64,000 bases of DNA from the NCBI RefSeq assembly GCF_034555375.1, contig NZ_CP140706.1:6024001-6088000 (forward strand), in the 5' to 3' direction. Source of the stretch: Pseudomonas sp. B33.4. Lineage in GTDB: Bacteria > Pseudomonadota > Gammaproteobacteria > Pseudomonadales > Pseudomonadaceae. A program made the position numbers and the translations under genes. Below, piece by piece: positions 44,905 to 55,139 of the stretch; position 1 is the first letter of the stretch, and every line of letters begins with the position of its first letter. The notes under the pieces were generated by a model that searched no databases, had not been told where the DNA came from, and worked only from the letters and a program-made list of their open reading frames with translations.

Positions 44905-45225
44905 GAAATTGGATGGCCGTTCAATAACTCCTGAAAACGACGTCGCGACGTGTCTATACGAGACGTCCGACGAAAGGTATTTCGAAGTGCCATCAGCGAC
45001 AGTGAAAGCCCTGCCCCGTTGCGTGTGAGCAAATCGGTAGCACTTGTGGGAACTGGCCTGCGCGCAGTTTGTGGGGAGTGTCACCGCAAGCACGGGTGAC
45101 GGACGGTAGGGGCGCGGATCGTATGTAACAGGTGGGAAAGACTCTTATCTGTTTGCGACGCGCTAAAAGGTGGCGTGATTTATTGTCCGTGTTCACTTGG
45201 TGAGCAGTTTTGACTGGTCTGGCCC

Positions 45226-45291
45226 CATCGCGAGCAGGCTCGCTCCTACATTTGGAATGCGTTCCCCTGTAGGAGTGAGCCTGCTCGCGAT
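45226..45291. repeat. REP pair, family C
   Basis: Inverted TGTAGGAGTGAGCCTGCTCG CGAT copies around TTTGGAATGCGTTCCCC, just before the sdaB stop codon. Confidence 0.9.
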
Positions 45292-45306
45292 TGGGCCGAT
45301 GCGGTC

Positions 45307-46683
45307 TCAGCACTCCACAGCGCTGACCGCCAACCCACCGCGCGAGGTCTCTTTATATTTGTCATGCATGTCGGCACCGGTGTCGCGCATGGTGCGGATC
45401 ACCCGGTCCAGCGAAATAAAGTGCTGACCGTCGCCACGCAACGCCATCTGCGCCGCGTTGATCGCCTTAACCGCCGCAATCGCATTGCGCTCGATGCACG
45501 GCACTTGCACCAGGCCACCGACCGGATCGCAGGTCAGCCCAAGGTTATGTTCCAGGCCGATCTCCGCCGCGTTGCACAATTGCTCCGGCGTAGCGCCAAG
45601 AATCTCCGCCAGCCCCGCCGCCGCCATCGCGCACGCCGAGCCGACTTCACCCTGACAGCCAACCTCAGCGCCCGAGATCGAAGCATTCTTCTTGCACAGA
45701 ATCCCCACCGCCGCCGCCCCCAGGAAGTAATCGACCACGTTGGCGTCAGTCACCGCTTCACTGAACTTCATAAAGTAGTGCAACACCGCCGGGATGATCC
45801 CCGCCGCGCCATTGGTCGGCGCCGTGACCATGCGCCCACCCGCCGCGTTTTCTTCATTAACAGCCAGCGCAAACAGATTGACCCACTCCATCGCGCTGAG
45901 CGTCGAGCCGATCACATTGGGCTTGCCCAACTCCTGAAGACTGCGGTGCAACCTCGCCGCGCGCCGCCGTACATTCAATCCGCCAGGCAGGATGCCTTCG
46001 TGTTTGAGCCCCTGCTCGACGCAGTCCTGCATCGCCCGCCACAACTTCATCAGGCCGGCGCGAATCTCTTCTTCGCTGCGCCAGACCTTCTCGTTGGCCA
46101 TCATCAGTTCGGCAACGCGCAGGTTGTTGTTTTTGCACAGTTCCAGCAGTTCAACCGCGCTGGAAAAGTCATAAGGCAATTCAGTGCGATCCAGATCGAC
46201 AACGCCGCTCGACGCCTGCGCTTGATCGACGACAAAACCGCCGCCGACCGAATAGTAGGTGTCGCGATACAGTTCGCCGTGATCGCCCTCGGCAACAAGG
46301 GTCATGGCATTGGGGTGGAACGGCAGGTTCTCATCGATCAGGCGCATGTCCCGCGCCCAGACAAACGGCACCGCCAGACGACCATCCAATAAAAGGGTGT
46401 GAGTTTCACGCAGGGCCTGAATGCGCGGGCCGATCTGCGACGGGTCGATTGCGTCCGGCCACTCGCCCATCAAGCCCATGATCACCGCGTTGTCGCTGCC
46501 GTGACCGATACCGGTTGCCGACAGCGAACCGTACAACTGCACTTCGATCCGCCGCACCTGTTCCAGTTGATGCTTGCCCCTTAACGACTCGACGAACAAC
46601 GCCGCCGCGCGCATCGGCCCGACGGTGTGGGAACTGGAAGGGCCGATGCCGATTTTGAACAGGTCGAAAACGCTGATAGCCAT
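45307..46683 (-). CDS. sdaB: L-serine ammonia-lyase
   Basis: A 458-aa single-chain enzyme, fusing the beta domain ([27 protein letters not shown]) to the alpha domain. The 4Fe-4S cysteines are visible in [28 protein letters not shown] and [12 protein letters not shown]. It deaminates serine to pyruvate and ammonia, the last step of betaine breakdown. ATG 46683 gives the standard start; the frame upstream to 46929 is not conserved in style. The gap 46684-47120 also contains the cbcX promoter. Confidence 0.93.
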   Translation of the reverse strand: MAISVFDLFKIGIGPSSSHTVGPMRAAALFVESLRGKHQLEQVRRIEVQLYGSLSATGIGHGSDNAVIMGLMGEWPDAIDPSQIGPRIQALRETHTLLLDGRLAVPFVWARDMRLIDENLPFHPNAMTLVAEGDHGELYRDTYYSVGGGFVVDQAQASSGVVDLDRTELPYDFSSAVELLELCKNNNLRVAELMMANEKVWRSEEEIRAGLMKLWRAMQDCVEQGLKHEGILPGGLNVRRRAARLHRSLQELGKPNVIGSTLSAMEWVNLFALAVNEENAAGGRMVTAPTNGAAGIIPAVLHYFMKFSEAVTDANVVDYFLGAAAVGILCKKNASISGAEVGCQGEVGSACAMAAAGLAEILGATPEQLCNAAEIGLEHNLGLTCDPVGGLVQVPCIERNAIAAVKAINAAQMALRGDGQHFISLDRVIRTMRDTGADMHDKYKETSRGGLAVSAVEC

Positions 46684-46927
46684 TGCTGCAGAGCTCCTGA
46701 GGATGCCGGTCCGGAACGCAAAAGCGCCCGCTGGCGGAGCTGCTACGCTCAAGCTGCGATCCGCCGGAATGCCCGCATCATCAGGCTTTTGCCGGAGCGC
46801 ACGGCGTCTGACACCGACGCACTCATGTCCACCAGCGCCGCGCCGTTTGCGTCCCGGTTTTTCGCCGTTTTTATGCGGTGCAGAGGGCTGATCGGGGCTG
46901 AAAAAAGCTGTAAACGACGTCACTGAC

Positions 46928-46969
46928 ACTAGATACGACCATCCCTGTACTGGATACGACCCCCCCTGT
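46928..46969 (+). promoter_or_regulatory. 21-bp tandem repeat upstream of cbcX, candidate GbdR operator
   Basis: ACTAGATACGACCATCCCTGT (written as positions 46928-46948) is repeated head-to-tail at 46949-46969 with three changes; the shared core is GATACGACC ... CCCTGT. The 21-bp period is two helix turns, ideal for an AraC-family dimer. It lies about 150 bp before the cbcX start, between cbcX and divergent sdaB, both in the GbdR pathway. The rest of the 437-bp gap shows nothing else. Confidence 0.55.
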
Positions 46970-47120
46970 AGGCGTCAGATTTTCACTGGTACATGATCGT
47001 TATGACTCGATTGCAAGGCGCCGTGACAGAGCTGTCTCCAGAACGCCATCCAACCGCAACCTATAAGTGCGGTGGTCCACAGTCGGAACACTGCCAAAAA
47101 AAACACCAAGGAGTCCATCC

Positions 47121-48065
47121 ATGAAAGGTTCCCCGTCGTTGTTGTTGGCCGCCATGCTGAGTCTGCCGTTACTGGCGCAAGCTGCAGAACCGGCGCAATG
47201 CAGTACCGTTAACTTCTCCGATGTCGGCTGGACCGACATCACCGCGACCACCGCCACCACCTCCGTTGTCCTCAACGCCCTCGGCTACAAGACCAAGACC
47301 ACCATGATCTCCGTGCCCGTGACCTACAAGTCGCTGGCCGACGGCAAGAACATGGACGTGTTCCTCGGCAACTGGATGCCGACCATGGAAAACGACATCA
47401 AGGCTTACCGCGACGCCGGTACCGTGGAAACCGTGCGCACCAACCTCAAGGGCGCCAAGTACACCCTCGCCGTGCCGCAAGCCCTGTATGACAAAGGTCT
47501 GCATGACTTCGCCGACATCGCCAAATTCAAGAAAGAGCTCGACGGCAAGATCTACGGCATCGAGCCTGGCAACGACGGCAACCGTCTGATCCAGAGCATG
47601 ATCGACAAGGACGCCTTCGGGCTGAAAACCGCCGGTTTCAAAGTCGTCGAATCTTCCGAAGCGGGCATGCTCTCGCAAGTTGATCGCGCGCAAAAACGCG
47701 ACACAGCAGTGGTCTTCCTCGGCTGGGCGCCGCACCCGATGAACAAGCGTTTCAAGATTCAATACCTGACCGGTGGCGATGATTTCTTCGGCCCCGATTT
47801 CGGTGCGGCGACCGTGGCGACCAATACCCGCAAGGGTTACGCCACGGAATGCAGCAACGTCGGTCAGTTGCTGAAGAACCTGGAGTTCACCGTCGACATG
47901 GAAAGCGAACTGATGGGCAACATCCTCGACGACAAGATGAAGCCTGACGCGGCCGCCAAAGCCTGGCTGAAAAAGAATCCACAAGTGCTCGATACCTGGC
48001 TCGCTGGCGTGACCACCATTGACGGTAAACCTGGCCTGGAGGCCGTGAAAGCCAAGCTTCAGTAA
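47121..48065 (+). CDS. cbcX: choline/betaine/carnitine ABC importer, binding protein
   Basis: A 314-aa periplasmic binding protein (signal peptide MKGSPSLLLAAMLSLPLLAQAAE) of the OpuAC family. Quaternary-amine region NFSDVGWTDITATTATTSVVL and VVFLGWAPHPMN parallel CaiX. It feeds CbcW and CbcV. AAGGAG precedes the ATG. The frame extends to 47067, but only ATG 47121 gives a proper signal peptide. Confidence 0.94.
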   Translation: MKGSPSLLLAAMLSLPLLAQAAEPAQCSTVNFSDVGWTDITATTATTSVVLNALGYKTKTTMISVPVTYKSLADGKNMDVFLGNWMPTMENDIKAYRDAGTVETVRTNLKGAKYTLAVPQALYDKGLHDFADIAKFKKELDGKIYGIEPGNDGNRLIQSMIDKDAFGLKTAGFKVVESSEAGMLSQVDRAQKRDTAVVFLGWAPHPMNKRFKIQYLTGGDDFFGPDFGAATVATNTRKGYATECSNVGQLLKNLEFTVDMESELMGNILDDKMKPDAAAKAWLKKNPQVLDTWLAGVTTIDGKPGLEAVKAKLQ

Positions 48066-48131
48066 TCGCTTATGCCGGGTGGGCTCGCCCACCCGGGCTG
48101 TTTATTTCCTTGCATGCGGACGTTCACTACC

Positions 48132-48977
48132 ATGCTGATTGATCAGAAAATACCTCTAGGCCAGTACATCGCGGGCTTCGTTGAATGGTTGACGCAACAC
48201 GGCGCCAGCACGTTCGACGCAATCGCCGTGACCCTGGAAACGATGATCCACGGCGTGACGTTTGCGCTCACCTGGTTCAACCCTTTTGTCTTGATCGGCC
48301 TCATCGCCCTGCTCGCGCATTTCATCCAGCGCAAATGGGGCCTGACCGCTTTCGTTATCGCTTCCTTCTTGCTGATCCTCAATCTGGGGTACTGGCAGGA
48401 AACCATGGAAACCCTCGCCCAGGTCATGTTCGCGACCCTGGTCTGCGTGGTCATCGGCGTGCCGTTGGGCATCGTCGCCGCGCACAAACCGATGTTCTAC
48501 ACTTTAATGCGTCCGGTACTCGATCTGATGCAGACCGTACCGACCTTCGTTTACCTCATTCCGACCCTGACCCTGTTCGGGCTGGGTGTGGTCCCGGGCC
48601 TGATCTCCACGGTGGTGTTCGCCATCGCTGCGCCGATCCGCCTGACCTACCTGGGCATCCGCGATGTCCCGCAAGAACTGATGGACGCCGGCAAAGCCTT
48701 CGGCTGCTCGCGTCGCCAACTGCTCTCACGGATCGAACTGCCGCACGCCATGCCGAGCATCGCGGCCGGCATCACCCAGTGCATCATGCTGTCGTTGTCG
48801 ATGGTGGTGATCGCGGCACTGGTAGGCGCCGACGGACTCGGCAAACCGGTGGTCAACGCACTGAACACTGCTGATATCGCCCTGGGCTTCGAAGCGGGCC
48901 TGGCGATCGTACTGCTGGCGATCATGCTCGACCGTATCTGCAAACAACCCGACGCCAAAGTAGGGGGTGACGCATGA
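48132..48977 (+). CDS. cbcW: choline/betaine/carnitine ABC importer, permease
   Basis: A 281-aa permease with six or so membrane helices and the EAA loop DVPQELMDAGKAFGCSRRQLLSRIELPHAMPSIAAG. It matches OpuAB/ProW-type proteins. ATG 48132 (MLIDQKIPLGQYIAG) is preferred; ATG 48114 would add six residues. It overlaps cbcV by 4 bp (ATGA), coupling the two. Confidence 0.94.
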   Translation: MLIDQKIPLGQYIAGFVEWLTQHGASTFDAIAVTLETMIHGVTFALTWFNPFVLIGLIALLAHFIQRKWGLTAFVIASFLLILNLGYWQETMETLAQVMFATLVCVVIGVPLGIVAAHKPMFYTLMRPVLDLMQTVPTFVYLIPTLTLFGLGVVPGLISTVVFAIAAPIRLTYLGIRDVPQELMDAGKAFGCSRRQLLSRIELPHAMPSIAAGITQCIMLSLSMVVIAALVGADGLGKPVVNALNTADIALGFEAGLAIVLLAIMLDRICKQPDAKVGGDA

Positions 48978-50152
48978 GCATAATTCGCTTCGAAGACGTC
49001 GACGTAATCTTCTCCAAGGATCCACGCGAGGCGCTCAAGCTGCTGGATCAGGGCATGACGCGCAACGAGATTCTGAAAAAGACCGGGCAGATTGTCGGCG
49101 TGGAAAAAGCCACGCTGGACATCAACAAAGGCGAGATCTGCGTGCTGATGGGCTTGTCCGGTTCCGGCAAGTCGAGCCTGCTGCGCTGCATCAACGGCCT
49201 CAACACCGTGAGCCGCGGCAAGCTGTTCGTCGAGCATGAAAACCGCCAGATCGACATCGCCTCCTGCACCCCGGCCGAGCTGAAAATGATGCGCACCAAA
49301 CGCATCGCCATGGTGTTTCAGAAGTTCGCCCTGATGCCGTGGCTGACGGTGCGCGAGAACATCAGTTTCGGTCTGGAAATGCAGGGTCGCCCGGAGAAGG
49401 AACGCAAGAAGCTCGTCGACGAGAAACTCGAACTGGTCGGCCTGACCCAATGGCGCAACAAGAAGCCTGATGAACTCTCCGGCGGCATGCAGCAGCGTGT
49501 CGGTCTGGCACGGGCGCTGGCGATGGACGCCGACATTCTATTGATGGACGAACCGTTCTCGGCCCTCGACCCGCTGATCCGTCAGGGTCTGCAGGATGAA
49601 CTGCTGGAACTGCAACGCAAGCTGAGCAAGACCATTGTGTTTGTGAGCCACGACCTCGACGAGGCGCTCAAACTGGGTAGCCGCATCGCGATCATGAAAG
49701 ACGGCCGGATCATCCAGTACAGCGTGCCGGAAGAGATCGTGCTGAACCCGGCGGACGACTATGTGCGTACGTTCGTGGCGCACACCAACCCGCTCAATGT
49801 GCTCTGCGGTCGCAGCCTGATGCGCACGCTGGACAAGTGCAAACGCATCAACGGTTCGGTGTGCCTGGATCCGGGCGGCGATTCGTGGCTGGATCTGGCC
49901 GAAGGCAACACCATCAAAGGCGCGCGGCAGAATGGTTCGGTGCTGAACCTGCAGAACTGGGCACCGGGGCAAGCGGTCGAGGGCCTGGAGCGCAAGCCGA
50001 CGCTGGTGGACTCGAACATCGGCATGCGCGATGCGTTGCAGATTCGTTATCAGACCGGCAACAAGCTGGTGCTGCACGATGACAATCATGTGGTGGGGAT
50101 TCTTGGCGACAGTGAGTTGTATCACGCGTTGCTGGGCAAGAACCTCGGTTAA
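48974..50152 (+). CDS. cbcV: choline/betaine/carnitine ABC importer, ATPase
   Basis: A 392-aa ATPase. Walker A GLSGSGKSSLL, signature LSGGMQQRVGLARAL, Walker B ILLMDEPFSAL, switch His in VFVSHDLDEAL. The C-terminal 120 residues form a CBS-like tail as in ProV/OpuAA. In P. aeruginosa CbcWV serves several binding proteins (CbcX, CaiX, BetX). A strong terminator follows the stop. Confidence 0.95.
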   Translation: MSIIRFEDVDVIFSKDPREALKLLDQGMTRNEILKKTGQIVGVEKATLDINKGEICVLMGLSGSGKSSLLRCINGLNTVSRGKLFVEHENRQIDIASCTPAELKMMRTKRIAMVFQKFALMPWLTVRENISFGLEMQGRPEKERKKLVDEKLELVGLTQWRNKKPDELSGGMQQRVGLARALAMDADILLMDEPFSALDPLIRQGLQDELLELQRKLSKTIVFVSHDLDEALKLGSRIAIMKDGRIIQYSVPEEIVLNPADDYVRTFVAHTNPLNVLCGRSLMRTLDKCKRINGSVCLDPGGDSWLDLAEGNTIKGARQNGSVLNLQNWAPGQAVEGLERKPTLVDSNIGMRDALQIRYQTGNKLVLHDDNHVVGILGDSELYHALLGKNLG

Positions 50153-50161
50153 GGCGGGATA

Positions 50162-50194
50162 AAAAAAGGGATCGCGGTGAGCGATCCCTTTTTT
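50162..50194 (+). terminator. terminator of cbcXWV
   Basis: Perfect 14-bp stem AAAAAAGGGATCGC / GCGATCCCTTTTTT with loop GGTGA, 9 bp after the cbcV stop. T-run on the plus strand; the A-run would also serve leftward RNA. Confidence 0.92.
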
Positions 50195-50212
50195 ATTGGG
50201 TCAGGGAAAAAG

Positions 50213-50390
50213 CCCCTCACCCTAACCCTCTCCCAGAGGGAGAAGGAACCGACCGGGGGGATGCTGCAGATCTACACCGACCTGATCTTGCTTCACCGAA
50301 TCCATAATCGACTCGATCTTTCAGGTCGATGTACAACGCCAGACACCTCGGTCAGCTCCCTCTCCCTCCGGGAGAGGGTTGGGGTGAGGG
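50213..50390. repeat. CCCTCACCC-ended intergenic repeat, copy 8
   Basis: Ends CCCCTCACCCTAACCCTCTC and GGGAGAGGGTTGGGGTGAGGG. The core ATAATCGACTCGATCTTTCA then GGTCGATGTAC is close to copy 1 (8664). Between convergent cbcV and betT. Confidence 0.8.
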
Positions 50391-50403
50391 CAAGCTTTTG
50401 ACT

Positions 50404-52401
50404 TTAGCTATACACCCGGCCAAGGAGCTGCCGATGGCTTTCAAACTGATCGAGCACATCGCGCGTGATCTGATCCTGCGTGAAGCCCATCAGGTCGTAA
50501 TCCTGGCTGCCGTTGTGCAGATACACCTCGGCGCGGTAGTAACGCTGGCGCGCTTCATCGGACTGCGCCGATTCGGTCGGGGTCGCCAGATAGCCGTCCA
50601 GGCTCACTTCGTAAACGAAAGGGTTGCCCTCTTCCATCTCCACGCGCACGCCCATGCAGCGCTTGGATTTACCCAGCAGCGTCTGCACTTGCAGACCCTG
50701 CGCACGCATCTGCGCAGTCGCATCTTCCAGCGCCGGGCTGACCTGCTTGTCCATGAAACGCTGGACCACCGATTGGCTCGGTTGCAGATCCAGTTGCGTC
50801 AGGCGCTCGCTGAAACCGCGACGACCGCGCTCGGCCAATTGCGCCTGCTCCTGTTCGATCTGCACGTCCTGGCGCATCGCCTTGTGCAGGCCGAACATGA
50901 AGAACACCAGCACCACCGAGAACGGCAGACCGGCCAGCACCACCATGGTTTGCATGGCTTCGAAGTTACCGGCGAACAACAGACCGATGGTCACCAGGGT
51001 GATCACCACCGACCAGAAAATCCGCAGCCAGTGCGGCGCATCTTCATCGACGTTACCGCCCTTGCAGGACAGATTCGCCATCATCACCGCGCCAGAGTCG
51101 GCCGGGGTCAGGAACAGCACGAAACCGACAAAGATCGACACACCGATGACGACTTTCGACGCCGGGTAGTGTTCAAGCAATTGATAGATCGCCATCGACG
51201 GCTGTTCCAGTGCCGTCTTGCCGAGCTCCACTGCGCCATGGTTCATCACCAGGTCCAGTGCCGAGTTACCGAAGATCGACAGCCAGGCCAAGGTGAAGCC
51301 CAGTGGAATCAGCAGCACGCCAGCGACCAGTTCACGCACGGTACGACCACGGGAGATACGCGCGATGAACATGCCTACGAACGGAGCCCAGGAAATCCAC
51401 CACGCCCAGTAGAACAGGGTCCACAGGCCCATCCAGCGCTCGGACTTGGCGTTGTCGCCCTCGTACACATAAAGGTCGAAGGTTTTCAGCACGATACCAT
51501 TGAGGTAGTCACCGATGTTCTGCACGAAGCCGTTGAGCAAGTGCAAAGTCGGGCCAAACAGCAGCACGAAAATCAGCAGGCCGCTGAACAGCACGATGTT
51601 CAGGTTGGACAGACGACGGATGCCGTTTTCCACGCCGGACACGGCAGCGATGGTCGCCACGGTGCTCATCACGATGATCACGATCAACAGGTTAGTGTTG
51701 CTGTGTTCCATGCCGAACAGGTTTTCAAGGCCCGACGACACTTGCAGCGAACCAATCCCCAGGTTGGTCACCAGACCCAGCAGGGTCACGAACATGCCGA
51801 AGCCGTCCACCGCATGACCGGCCGCGCCTTTGACCCAACGCTCGCCCACCAGCGGATACAGCGCCGAACGCAGGGCCAGCGGCTGGTTATGACGGTAAGC
51901 GAAGTACGCCACGGCCAGACCGACCAGTGCGTAAATCGCCCAGCCGTGCAGGCCCCAGTGCAGGAAAGTCAGCTGTACTGCCTGACGCGCGGCCATGTTG
52001 GTGGCCGAGGCACCTTCCGGCGGGTTGAAGTAGTGATCCAGTGGCTCGGATGCGCCGAAGTACAGCAGCGAAATACCGATACCCGACGAGAACAGCATCC
52101 CCGCCCAGGCGCCGTAACTGAAATCCGGGGTGTCGTCCTTGCTGCCCAGTTTGAGTTTGCCGTACGAGGAAAACGCCAGACCGACGACAAATACCAGGTA
52201 GGCGGCGATGACCACCATGTAGTACCAGCCGAAGCTGCGCGACAACCAGGCCTGAGCGATACCCAACAGTCTGCCGGCCTCTTGCGGGGCGATAATCAGA
52301 ATGGCGGTCAACAACAGAATCAGCGCGGTAGAGGTGTAAAACACCCAACCGTTGACCGTCACCTTCTCGGGCGGGGTCTTTATAAGCGAGGCAGAACTCA
52401 T
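50404..52401 (-). CDS. betT: choline BCCT transporter
   Basis: A 665-aa BCCT-family carrier with twelve membrane helices. The substrate region GLHGWAIYALVGLAVAYFAYRHNQP and the WTLFYWAWWISWAPFVGMFIARISRGRTVRE block are the family hallmark. A C-terminal hydrophilic domain of about 150 residues starts near residue 510, as in osmosensing BetT proteins. It imports choline, driven by the proton gradient. The start ATG 52401 (MSSASLIKTPPEKV) is preferred. It is divergent from betI. Confidence 0.93.
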   Translation of the reverse strand: MSSASLIKTPPEKVTVNGWVFYTSTALILLLTAILIIAPQEAGRLLGIAQAWLSRSFGWYYMVVIAAYLVFVVGLAFSSYGKLKLGSKDDTPDFSYGAWAGMLFSSGIGISLLYFGASEPLDHYFNPPEGASATNMAARQAVQLTFLHWGLHGWAIYALVGLAVAYFAYRHNQPLALRSALYPLVGERWVKGAAGHAVDGFGMFVTLLGLVTNLGIGSLQVSSGLENLFGMEHSNTNLLIVIIVMSTVATIAAVSGVENGIRRLSNLNIVLFSGLLIFVLLFGPTLHLLNGFVQNIGDYLNGIVLKTFDLYVYEGDNAKSERWMGLWTLFYWAWWISWAPFVGMFIARISRGRTVRELVAGVLLIPLGFTLAWLSIFGNSALDLVMNHGAVELGKTALEQPSMAIYQLLEHYPASKVVIGVSIFVGFVLFLTPADSGAVMMANLSCKGGNVDEDAPHWLRIFWSVVITLVTIGLLFAGNFEAMQTMVVLAGLPFSVVLVFFMFGLHKAMRQDVQIEQEQAQLAERGRRGFSERLTQLDLQPSQSVVQRFMDKQVSPALEDATAQMRAQGLQVQTLLGKSKRCMGVRVEMEEGNPFVYEVSLDGYLATPTESAQSDEARQRYYRAEVYLHNGSQDYDLMGFTQDQITRDVLDQFESHRQLLGRVYS

Positions 52402-52740
52402 GGCACAAATGCTCCAGGCAGTGCGAGAGAAGAACACAAGGCAACACGGAACCCGACCAATCGGTTAGTTGGCAGCCGACCGGCGGGTGATATAAAGACA
52501 CCCCGAAAAATGCCCGAACCTGCCGAAATGGCGCTGCGAATCGCTTTCGTGGCCGAAGGTGGACGGACGTTCATCCGAAACCTGGCCCTGAGCGTCTTGC
52601 CCTTTCAACACGTCCATCGAATCGCGAACCGCGCCATGCCCCACGCAGGTTTCGAGCTGTTTCGGATGTCGGTTTTATCGCCACTTACACGTAGGAAAAA
52701 TCTGTAGGCAGCGACGATTTGTCGCAGATCTTATTCTTTG

Positions 52741-52760
52741 TTGATTGAACGTTCAATCAA
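52741..52760. promoter_or_regulatory. BetI operator (20-bp perfect palindrome)
   Basis: TTGATTGAACGTTCAATCAA is perfectly symmetrical and lies 70 bp upstream of betI, in the 429-bp betT-betI gap. It matches the established BetI box type (a TTGAACGTTCAA core), so BetI should repress betIBA here and be released by choline. The rest of the gap (52402-52740) holds the betT promoter side with nothing else clear. Confidence 0.85.
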
Positions 52761-52830
52761 AACAAAATAGACTGGCCGTCAATCCGATAGGCGTGATTCG
52801 CCGCTCGGAAGGCCTAAGGAGATGTGCAAG

Positions 52831-53424
52831 ATGCCCAAGGTCGGTATGCAACCCATCCGCCGCCAACAACTGATCGAAGCCACTTTGCAGGCGGTCGATC
52901 AGGTCGGAATGGGGGACGCCAGCATTGCGCTGATCGCCCGTTTGGCCGGTGTCTCGAATGGCATCATCAGTCATTACTTTCAGGACAAGAATGGCCTGAT
53001 TGCCGCCACGATGCGGTATCTGATGAGCGTCCTCAGCGAGAACGTCACCCTGCGCCGCCAAGCGCTGGCAGATGACAGCCCACGGGCGCATCTGCAGGTG
53101 ATCATCGAAGGCAACTTCGACGCCAGCCAGGTCAATGGCCCGGCAATGAAAACCTGGCTGGCCTTTTGGGCCACCAGCATGCACCAGCCGTCTTTGCACA
53201 GGTTGCAGCGGATCAACGATCACCGTCTGTATTCCAACCTGTGCTGCGAGTTCCGCCGTGTGTTGCCGCTCGAAGATGCGCGCACCGCCGCGCGTGGCCT
53301 GGCAGCGTTGATTGACGGCTTGTGGTTGCGCGGCGCGCTGTCGGGAGACGCTTTCGACACGGCGCAGGCGCAACAGATCGCTTACGAATACATGGATTTC
53401 CAATTGGCCAAGAAGGTGAGCTAG
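52831..53424 (+). CDS. betI: TetR-family repressor BetI
   Basis: A 197-aa regulator. TetR helix-turn-helix [48 protein letters not shown] (about 9-56). The C-terminal half is the choline-binding domain. AAGGAG at 52816-52821 supports ATG 52831 rather than ATG 52822, which abuts it. It is first in betIBA. Confidence 0.94.
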   Translation: MPKVGMQPIRRQQLIEATLQAVDQVGMGDASIALIARLAGVSNGIISHYFQDKNGLIAATMRYLMSVLSENVTLRRQALADDSPRAHLQVIIEGNFDASQVNGPAMKTWLAFWATSMHQPSLHRLQRINDHRLYSNLCCEFRRVLPLEDARTAARGLAALIDGLWLRGALSGDAFDTAQAQQIAYEYMDFQLAKKVS

Positions 53425-53513
53425 AGCACACAGAAAACGCTCGGCCCCTGAACCGCCACCGCAGCCTCACCGCGGTGGTCAACGCCAACCACTTATGCAC
53501 TTGCGAGGACACT

Positions 53514-54986
53514 ATGGCCCGTTTCGAACTGCAAAAACTTTACATCGATGGCGCGTACTCCGACGCTGGCAGCGATGCCACCTTCGAAGCCATCAACCCG
53601 GCGAACGGTGAAGTCCTCGCACTGGTGCAACGTGCGACCAAGGAAGACGTCGAGCGCGCCGTGGTCGCTGCTGAAAAAGGCCAGAAAATCTGGGCCGCGA
53701 TGACCGCCATGGAGCGTTCGCGCATCCTGCGTCGCGCCGTCGACATCCTGCGCGAGCGCAACGATGAACTGGCTGCCCTGGAAACCCTGGACACCGGTAA
53801 ATCCTTCTCCGAAACCAAGTACGTCGACATCGTTACCGGCGCTGACGTGCTGGAATACTACGCAGGCCTGGTGCCGGCGATCGAAGGCGAGCAGATCCCG
53901 CTGCGTGACACCTCTTTTGTTTACACCCGTCGCGAGCCGCTGGGCGTTGTCGCCGGTATCGGCGCGTGGAACTACCCGATCCAGATCGCGCTGTGGAAAT
54001 CCGCACCAGCCCTGGCTGCCGGTAACGCGATGATCTTCAAGCCAAGCGAAGTCACCTCGCTGACCACCCTGAAACTGGCCGAGATCTTCACCGAAGCCGG
54101 TCTGCCAAACGGCGTGTTCAACGTTCTGACCGGCAGCGGCCGTGAAGTCGGCACCTGGCTGACCGAGCACCCGCGCATCGAAAAAATCTCCTTCACCGGC
54201 GGCACCGACACTGGCAAGAAAGTAATGGCCAGCGCTTCGGCTTCGTCGCTGAAAGACGTGACCATGGAACTGGGCGGCAAGTCCCCGCTGATCATCTGCG
54301 ACGACGCCGATCTGGATCGCGCTGCCGACACCGCGATGATGGCCAACTTCTACAGCTCCGGTCAGGTCTGCACCAACGGCACTCGCGTGTTCGTTCCGGC
54401 GCACCTGAAAGCCGCTTTCGAAGCCAAGATCGTTGAACGCGTTGCGCGTATCCGCGTCGGTAACCCGGAAGACGAGAACACCAACTTCGGCCCGCTGGTC
54501 AGCTTCGCGCACATGGAAAGCGTGCTGGGCTACATCGCCAAAGGTAAAGAACAAGGCGCCCGCGTGCTGTGCGGCGGCGACCGTCTGACCGACGGCGAAT
54601 TCGCCAAAGGCGCGTTCGTGGCTCCGACCGTGTTCACCGACTGCACCGACGACATGACCATCGTTCGTGAAGAAATCTTTGGCCCAGTGATGGCGATCCT
54701 CTCCTACGAGACCGAAGAAGAAGTGATCCGCCGCGCCAACGACACCGACTTCGGCCTGGCCGCCGGTATCGTCACCAAAGATCTGAACCGCGCGCACCGC
54801 GTGATTCATCAACTGGAAGCCGGTATCTGCTGGATCAACGCCTGGGGCGAGTCCGACGCAAAAATGCCGGTCGGCGGCTACAAGCAGTCGGGTGTTGGCC
54901 GTGAAAACGGCATCAGCTCGCTGAACAATTTCACCCGCATCAAATCGGTACAGGTCGAGCTGGGCGATTACGTCTCGGTGTTCTAA
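53514..54986 (+). CDS. betB: betaine aldehyde dehydrogenase
   Basis: A 490-aa aldehyde dehydrogenase. Catalytic Cys in [15 protein letters not shown], general-base Glu in [20 protein letters not shown] motif [12 protein letters not shown]. It makes glycine betaine from betaine aldehyde. GAGGAC upstream of ATG 53514. Codon use is highly optimised, suggesting strong expression. Confidence 0.97.
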   Translation: MARFELQKLYIDGAYSDAGSDATFEAINPANGEVLALVQRATKEDVERAVVAAEKGQKIWAAMTAMERSRILRRAVDILRERNDELAALETLDTGKSFSETKYVDIVTGADVLEYYAGLVPAIEGEQIPLRDTSFVYTRREPLGVVAGIGAWNYPIQIALWKSAPALAAGNAMIFKPSEVTSLTTLKLAEIFTEAGLPNGVFNVLTGSGREVGTWLTEHPRIEKISFTGGTDTGKKVMASASASSLKDVTMELGGKSPLIICDDADLDRAADTAMMANFYSSGQVCTNGTRVFVPAHLKAAFEAKIVERVARIRVGNPEDENTNFGPLVSFAHMESVLGYIAKGKEQGARVLCGGDRLTDGEFAKGAFVAPTVFTDCTDDMTIVREEIFGPVMAILSYETEEEVIRRANDTDFGLAAGIVTKDLNRAHRVIHQLEAGICWINAWGESDAKMPVGGYKQSGVGRENGISSLNNFTRIKSVQVELGDYVSVF

Positions 54987-55018
54987 GACCCGAGTCTTGT
55001 ATTGCTCGCGAGGCCGTC

Positions 55019-55082
55019 TTCGCGAGCAGGCTCGCTCCCACATTGGAGCAGTGTCTCCTGTGGGAGCGAGCCCGCTCGCGAA
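55019..55082. repeat. REP pair, family B
   Basis: Reversed and direct TGTGGGAGCGAGCC(T/C)GCTCG CGAA copies, 17 bp apart, in the betB-betA gap, so inside the bet operon. The right arm has one base changed (CCCGCTCG). Confidence 0.88.
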
Positions 55083-55139
55083 TCGAGTGCAAAGCACTCG
55101 TCAGGCCCGACCTGACCACATCTAAAGAGGGTGCATTCA

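Noticed and set aside
50329..52707. 792-codon plus-strand frame opposite betT
   Set aside because: Shadow of betT running through an intergenic repeat; composition dominated by His, Gln and Arg.
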